17,713 nucleotides of DNA. Source: Fimenecus sp045613685. Its GTDB lineage: Bacteria > Bacillota > Clostridia > Oscillospirales > Acutalibacteraceae. Each line of letters opens with the position of its first letter. The first letter of the stretch is position 1. A program made the translations under genes and the position numbers. This document shows positions 15,057 through 17,713 of the stretch, in pieces. A model generated the notes under the pieces. The model searched no databases and was not told the origin of the DNA. It saw nothing but the letters and a program-made list of their open reading frames with translations. The stretch lies in NCBI GenBank assembly GCA_045613685.1, contig JAZLBL010000029.1, forward strand, positions 1-17,713, read 5' to 3'.

Positions 15057-15299
15057 ATGGCATACGATAAGAATGCAAGACCAAACAGAAAAGGTCGCAA
15101 AAAAGTTTGTGCATTTTGTGTAGAAAAAGTTGAAGCAATCGACTATAAAGATACAGCAAAGCTCCGTCGTTACACATCAGAAAGAGCAAAGATTCTCCCT
15201 CGTCGTGTAACAGGTACATGTGCATACCACCAGAGAGAGCTTACAACAGCTATCAAGAGAGCAAGACAAATCGCTCTTATGCCTTACACAAACGACTAA
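15057..15299 (+). CDS. rpsR: 30S ribosomal protein S18, zinc-binding (C+) form
   Basis: An 80-residue S18 with KLRRYTSERAKILPRRVTG and QRELTTAIKRAR signatures. C18, C21, C55 and H58 (CAFC ... CAYH) form a full putative zinc site, the C+ form of this protein. TAGGAGGAAAC precedes ATG 15057. Last gene of the operon, with a terminator 10 bases after its stop. Partner of S6 on 16S rRNA. Confidence 0.98.
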   Translation: MAYDKNARPNRKGRKKVCAFCVEKVEAIDYKDTAKLRRYTSERAKILPRRVTGTCAYHQRELTTAIKRARQIALMPYTND

Positions 15300-15308
15300 T
15301 CAACAGTC

Positions 15309-15338
15309 AAAGCCACCCAAACGGGTGGCTTTATTTTT
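15309..15338. terminator. Shared terminator between convergent rpsR and the 347-residue gene
   Basis: Perfect stem AAAGCCACCC / GGGTGGCTTT with loop AAAC and a T-rich tail on the plus strand. The opposite strand has a shorter T run after the stem, so it is strong for rpsR and weaker for the opposing gene. Confidence 0.88.
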
Positions 15339-16381
15339 TAATTCAATATCTTTTCGGTCAGTTTATTCGCACTTTTTCTTGCTTTTTCACTGTCACAATA
15401 TCCCTTCGTCAAATCTGCGATTTTATATCGAGTGTCCCGTCCGTTGAAAAGGGCAAATACGCATTTATCCAAGAATGTGTTTTCTGCGGATAAAAGACTT
15501 TGCACCTTTTTGTCACATTCAATATAACTACTATTCAAAAATCTTGTTGCATAATTTTTTTCATAAGGCTCAAAGGGTAAAATGCGATTTTCATCAGTAA
15601 TTATTACGCAAATATTTGCAGTTGGAAAAATAATAGTATTTGGAATATCGCCGCCAAAATATGACGGACTTATAATAAAGGGGATTTTCTCTCTAATGGC
15701 ATAATCTTTGAGCACACCTAAAATTACAGACCCTGCAAATCCCCAAGAATCTTCAATTTCAATAACTTTTTCTATATTGTCGAATAAAGTGTCAAAATGA
15801 GTGTGAATACCAAGTGGGGTGGGTGATGTGAGAAGTCGCATTTTGCCGTTACCCTTTTCTTTCATATCCCTGAAATTTCGCAGACAAAAACGACTTATAA
15901 AGTTTATGACTTTTCTGTCGTTGAGATATGGTGATATGGTTTCGTGAATTCTTTCTCTCGTTTTAGATGCAGTTTTTAAATATTCACAACCCTTTTTATA
16001 AAAGTTATTTTCTTTAATTTTTAGTGCAATAATTTCGCGACGCAAATCCAAAGGATAATTTTTATCATCTGATATGCTAATTTGCTTTTCCCAAGCACCA
16101 AGAAGAATGGGTGAAATTTTACTGTATCCACTATCTGAAATTATATATGTGTTTAAGTTTTCTATGTAAATTCCGTCAAATGCTTCATCAAAAAACGGAT
16201 TAAATAATTCTAAGTTAAATCCACGAAAGTTTTTAATCAGTTGATTATAGAAAGTTGCTCTTTCAAAATCGTCGCATGTGTTTGCGATAAAAACCTTTGA
16301 AGACGGGTCGTTTTTGTAAATTGTATGATATGCACTTATATATCCTTTATCACAAATGGCGCTAGAAAAATACTTTTTCAT
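15338..16381 (-). CDS. Two-fold repeated P-loop-like protein with degenerate Walker A motifs
   Basis: A 347-residue protein resembling a Clostridia ATPase-like family (PRK06851 type as I recall it) with two similar P-loop halves. Half 1 starts SSAICDKGYISAYHTIYKN (6-24), then a strand at 29-34 where Walker A should be, then FNPFFDEAFDGIYI (60-73). Half 2 repeats the plan: LLTSPTPLGIHTHFDTLFDN (183-202), a strand at 205-210, then SPSYFGGDIPNTIIFP. In neither half is GxxGxGKS/T present: half 1 has NTCDDFERATF (34-44), half 2 EDSWGFAGSVI (210-220), and the lysine is missing from both. GAGGTG precedes ATG 16381. The function is unknown; loss of both ATP sites suggests a structural or binding role, or another ligand. 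Family assignment is from memory of the pattern. Confidence 0.75.
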   Translation of the reverse strand: MKKYFSSAICDKGYISAYHTIYKNDPSSKVFIANTCDDFERATFYNQLIKNFRGFNLELFNPFFDEAFDGIYIENLNTYIISDSGYSKISPILLGAWEKQISISDDKNYPLDLRREIIALKIKENNFYKKGCEYLKTASKTRERIHETISPYLNDRKVINFISRFCLRNFRDMKEKGNGKMRLLTSPTPLGIHTHFDTLFDNIEKVIEIEDSWGFAGSVILGVLKDYAIREKIPFIISPSYFGGDIPNTIIFPTANICVIITDENRILPFEPYEKNYATRFLNSSYIECDKKVQSLLSAENTFLDKCVFALFNGRDTRYKIADLTKGYCDSEKARKSANKLTEKILN

Positions 16382-16431
16382 TTTATCACCTCATATCCAT
16401 ATTATTCAAAGGCGTTAATTTTGTTAATTTG

Positions 16432-16460
16432 TTGACATTTATGTGTGGGTGATATATAAT
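16432..16460 (+). promoter_or_regulatory. Perfect-consensus promoter of fba
   Basis: TTGACA (16432-16437), 17-base spacer, TATAAT (16455-16460). It fits the high expression expected of a glycolytic gene. Confidence 0.88.
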
Positions 16461-16496
16461 ATCGGTGGAAATTTTTATATAGGAGTGTATTAAATT

Positions 16497-17363
16497 ATGC
16501 CATTAGTAAATGCAAAAGAAATGCTTACAAAAGCAAAAGCTGGTCAATATGCAGTTGGTCAGTTCAATATCAATAACCTTGAATGGACAAAAGCTATTCT
16601 TCTCACAGCACAAGAGATGAATTCACCTGTTATCCTTGGTGTATCTGAAGGTGCAGGTAAGTATATGTGTGGCTACAAAACAATTGTAGGTATGGTTGAA
16701 GGTATGCTTGAAGCACTTAACATCACAGTTCCTGTTGCTCTTCACCTTGACCATGGTTCATATGACGGCGCAAAGGCTTGCATCGAAGCAGGTTTCAGCT
16801 CAATTATGTTCGACGGTTCACACTATCCAATCGACGAAAACATTGCAAAGACAAAAGAACTCGTTGCAATCTGTGAAGAAAAAGGTCTCTCAATTGAAGC
16901 AGAAGTTGGTTCAATCGGTGGTGAAGAAGACGGCGTTGTTGGTGCTGGTGAATGTGCAGACCCAGACGAATGCAAAATGATTGCAGACCTTGGTGTTACA
17001 ATGCTCGCAGCTGGTATCGGTAACATTCATGGTAAATATCCAGAAAACTGGGCAGGTCTTTCATTCGAAACACTTGCAGCAGTTCAGGAAAAAACAGGTG
17101 CAATGCCACTCGTTCTTCACGGCGGTACAGGTATCCCTGCAGATATGATTCAGAAAGCTATTTCTCTTGGTGTTTCAAAAATTAACGTTAACACAGAATG
17201 CCAACTCGCATTCCAGGAAGCAACAAGAAAATATATCGAAGCAGGTAAAGACCTTGAAGGCAAGGGCTTTGACCCAAGAAAGCTTTTAGCTCCTGGTGTA
17301 GAAGCAATCAAGGCTACAGTTAAAGAAAAAATCGAACTCTTCGGTTCAGCTAACAAAGCTTAA
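16497..17363 (+). CDS. fba: Class II fructose-bisphosphate aldolase
   Basis: A 288-residue class II (zinc) aldolase. It splits fructose 1,6-bisphosphate into dihydroxyacetone phosphate and glyceraldehyde 3-phosphate in glycolysis, and works in reverse in gluconeogenesis. Metal ligands and active site are intact: HLDHG (83-87; catalytic D85, zinc H86), E134 in EAEVG, H178 in NIHGKYP, and H208 in LHGGTG with its phosphate-binding glycines; INVNTE follows. AGGAG lies 11 bases before ATG 16497. Related tagatose-bisphosphate aldolases share these motifs, but length and the stand-alone, strongly promoted context favour the housekeeping enzyme. Codon use is biased, as expected for a highly expressed gene. 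Confidence 0.96.
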   Translation: MPLVNAKEMLTKAKAGQYAVGQFNINNLEWTKAILLTAQEMNSPVILGVSEGAGKYMCGYKTIVGMVEGMLEALNITVPVALHLDHGSYDGAKACIEAGFSSIMFDGSHYPIDENIAKTKELVAICEEKGLSIEAEVGSIGGEEDGVVGAGECADPDECKMIADLGVTMLAAGIGNIHGKYPENWAGLSFETLAAVQEKTGAMPLVLHGGTGIPADMIQKAISLGVSKINVNTECQLAFQEATRKYIEAGKDLEGKGFDPRKLLAPGVEAIKATVKEKIELFGSANKA

Positions 17364-17384
17364 TTAAATTTCATTAAAATGTAG

Positions 17385-17414
17385 GGTGGGAGATTAGCTC
17401 CCACCTTATTTTTT
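17385..17414 (+). terminator. Terminator of fba
   Basis: Stem GGTGGGAG / CTCCCACC, loop ATTAG, tail TTATTTTTT, 21 bases after the stop. Confidence 0.9.
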
Positions 17415-17460
17415 GCTAATCAAATTTGAATTTGTTTAACTCTTTTAAAGTGCATTTACT

Positions 17461-17593
17461 TTGGCTCCCTCTGACGAGGGAGCTGTCGAGCGTATGCGAG
17501 ACTGAGGGAGAGATTTAGTAATTGCAAAGTTCGTTTTCCCTCCCTCCGTCTTTTGCTACGCAAAACCCACCCCCCTCGTCAGAGGGAGGCGAC
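17461..17593. repeat. ~130-bp MITE-like element with CCCTC-rich inverted ends
   Basis: The left end GGCTCCCTCTGACGAGGG (17463-17480) reappears inverted at the right end as CCCTCGTCAGAGGGAGGC (17573-17590). An inner pair, ACTGAGGGAGAG against CCCTCCCTCCGTC, extends the pairing, so the element can fold into a long imperfect hairpin. The left end is itself a palindrome (GCTCCCTC-TGAC-GAGGGAGC). It has no coding capacity. Such CCCTC/GAGGG repeats are common in gut Clostridia genomes. Flanks at about 17421-17455 and 17591-17636 resemble those of the element at 10090. Confidence 0.75.
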
Positions 17594-17636
17594 ATCACCA
17601 TATACAAGAGACAGACAAACCCCAATTTGTCTAACT
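17591..17636. repeat. Repeat-edge tract, second copy
   Basis: ACATCACCATATACAAGAG followed by the hairpin AGACAAA-CCCCAA-TTTGTCT (17613-17632) and AACTA. It aligns with 10171-10220 base for base with a handful of changes, several of which are paired changes in the hairpin arms. Confidence 0.65.
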
Positions 17637-17644
17637 ATTTTATT

Positions 17645-17682
17645 AAAAATCGGTATTTTGTTATATACATACCGATTTTTTT
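17645..17682. terminator. AT-rich intrinsic terminator near the right edge
   Basis: Stem AAAAATCGGTAT / ATACCGATTTTT, 12-base loop, T tail. It could act on both strands. Confidence 0.75.
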
Positions 17683-17692
17683 GTGCTATAAT
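17664..17692 (+). promoter_or_regulatory. Probable promoter of a gene beyond the right edge
   Basis: TATAAT (17687-17692) preceded by TGC (extended -10), with TATACA (17664-17669) at 17-base spacing as a weak -35. It overlaps the right arm of the preceding terminator. Confidence 0.5.
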
Positions 17693-17713
17693 AATTTAAA
17701 TATGTGTGAAAGT

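Noticed and set aside
17463..17593. Terminator or structured non-coding RNA gene
   Set aside because: There is no T tail, and the fba terminator already lies upstream. Near-perfect inverted ends and known abundance of similar repeats fit a mobile or REP-like element better.

Overview
The window is AT-rich, with strong AGGAGG-type ribosome sites, consensus sigma-A promoters and U-tailed hairpin terminators. It carries the rpsF-ssb-rpsR order of Bacillota, a yybP-ykoY (Mn2+) riboswitch and Clostridia-type interspersed palindromic repeats. This points to a low-GC member of the Clostridia, plausibly a gut or rumen commensal. That placement is inferred from gene content and style, not from a marker phylogeny.

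Region 1 (1-7059) is a specialised-metabolite locus. On the minus strand, running off the left edge, is a nonribosomal peptide synthetase with visible domain order C-A-PCP-C-(A). It is transcribed divergently from a tight three-gene operon on the plus strand: an AMP-forming acyl ligase, a free-standing acyl carrier protein, and an aspartate 1-decarboxylase (PanD). Two good promoters sit back to back in the roughly 200-bp gap. The ligase and ACP probably activate an acyl group that the N-terminal condensation domain joins to the first amino acid. The specificity residues of the first A domain read close to the glycine code. The second module and any release domain lie outside the window. PanD makes beta-alanine, either as a building block or as a phosphopantetheine precursor; its placement is the most intriguing part of the locus.

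Region 2 (7087-10021) is a metal-homeostasis unit: promoter, Mn2+ riboswitch, overlapping intrinsic terminator and a P2-type cation ATPase, likely an Mn2+/Ca2+ exporter switched on by excess Mn2+.

Region 3 (10022-10380) is a repeat-rich intergenic stretch. It is followed by a minus-strand NatA/NatB-like ABC exporter (10381-12524). Divergent from this is a polytopic O-antigen ligase/polymerase-like membrane protein (12697-14154).

Region 4 (14151-15338) is the rpsF-ssb-rpsR operon. Its consensus promoter overlaps the stop codon of the preceding gene, and its leader can form a compact hairpin or pseudoknot. It converges through a shared terminator on a minus-strand gene for a two-fold repeated P-loop-like protein that seems to have lost both Walker A motifs (15338-16381). 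Divergent from that is fba, the class II fructose-bisphosphate aldolase (16497-17363).

Region 5 (17385-17713) holds the fba terminator, a second palindromic repeat whose edges resemble those of the repeat in Region 3 but whose core is different, another terminator, and a promoter for a gene beyond the right edge.
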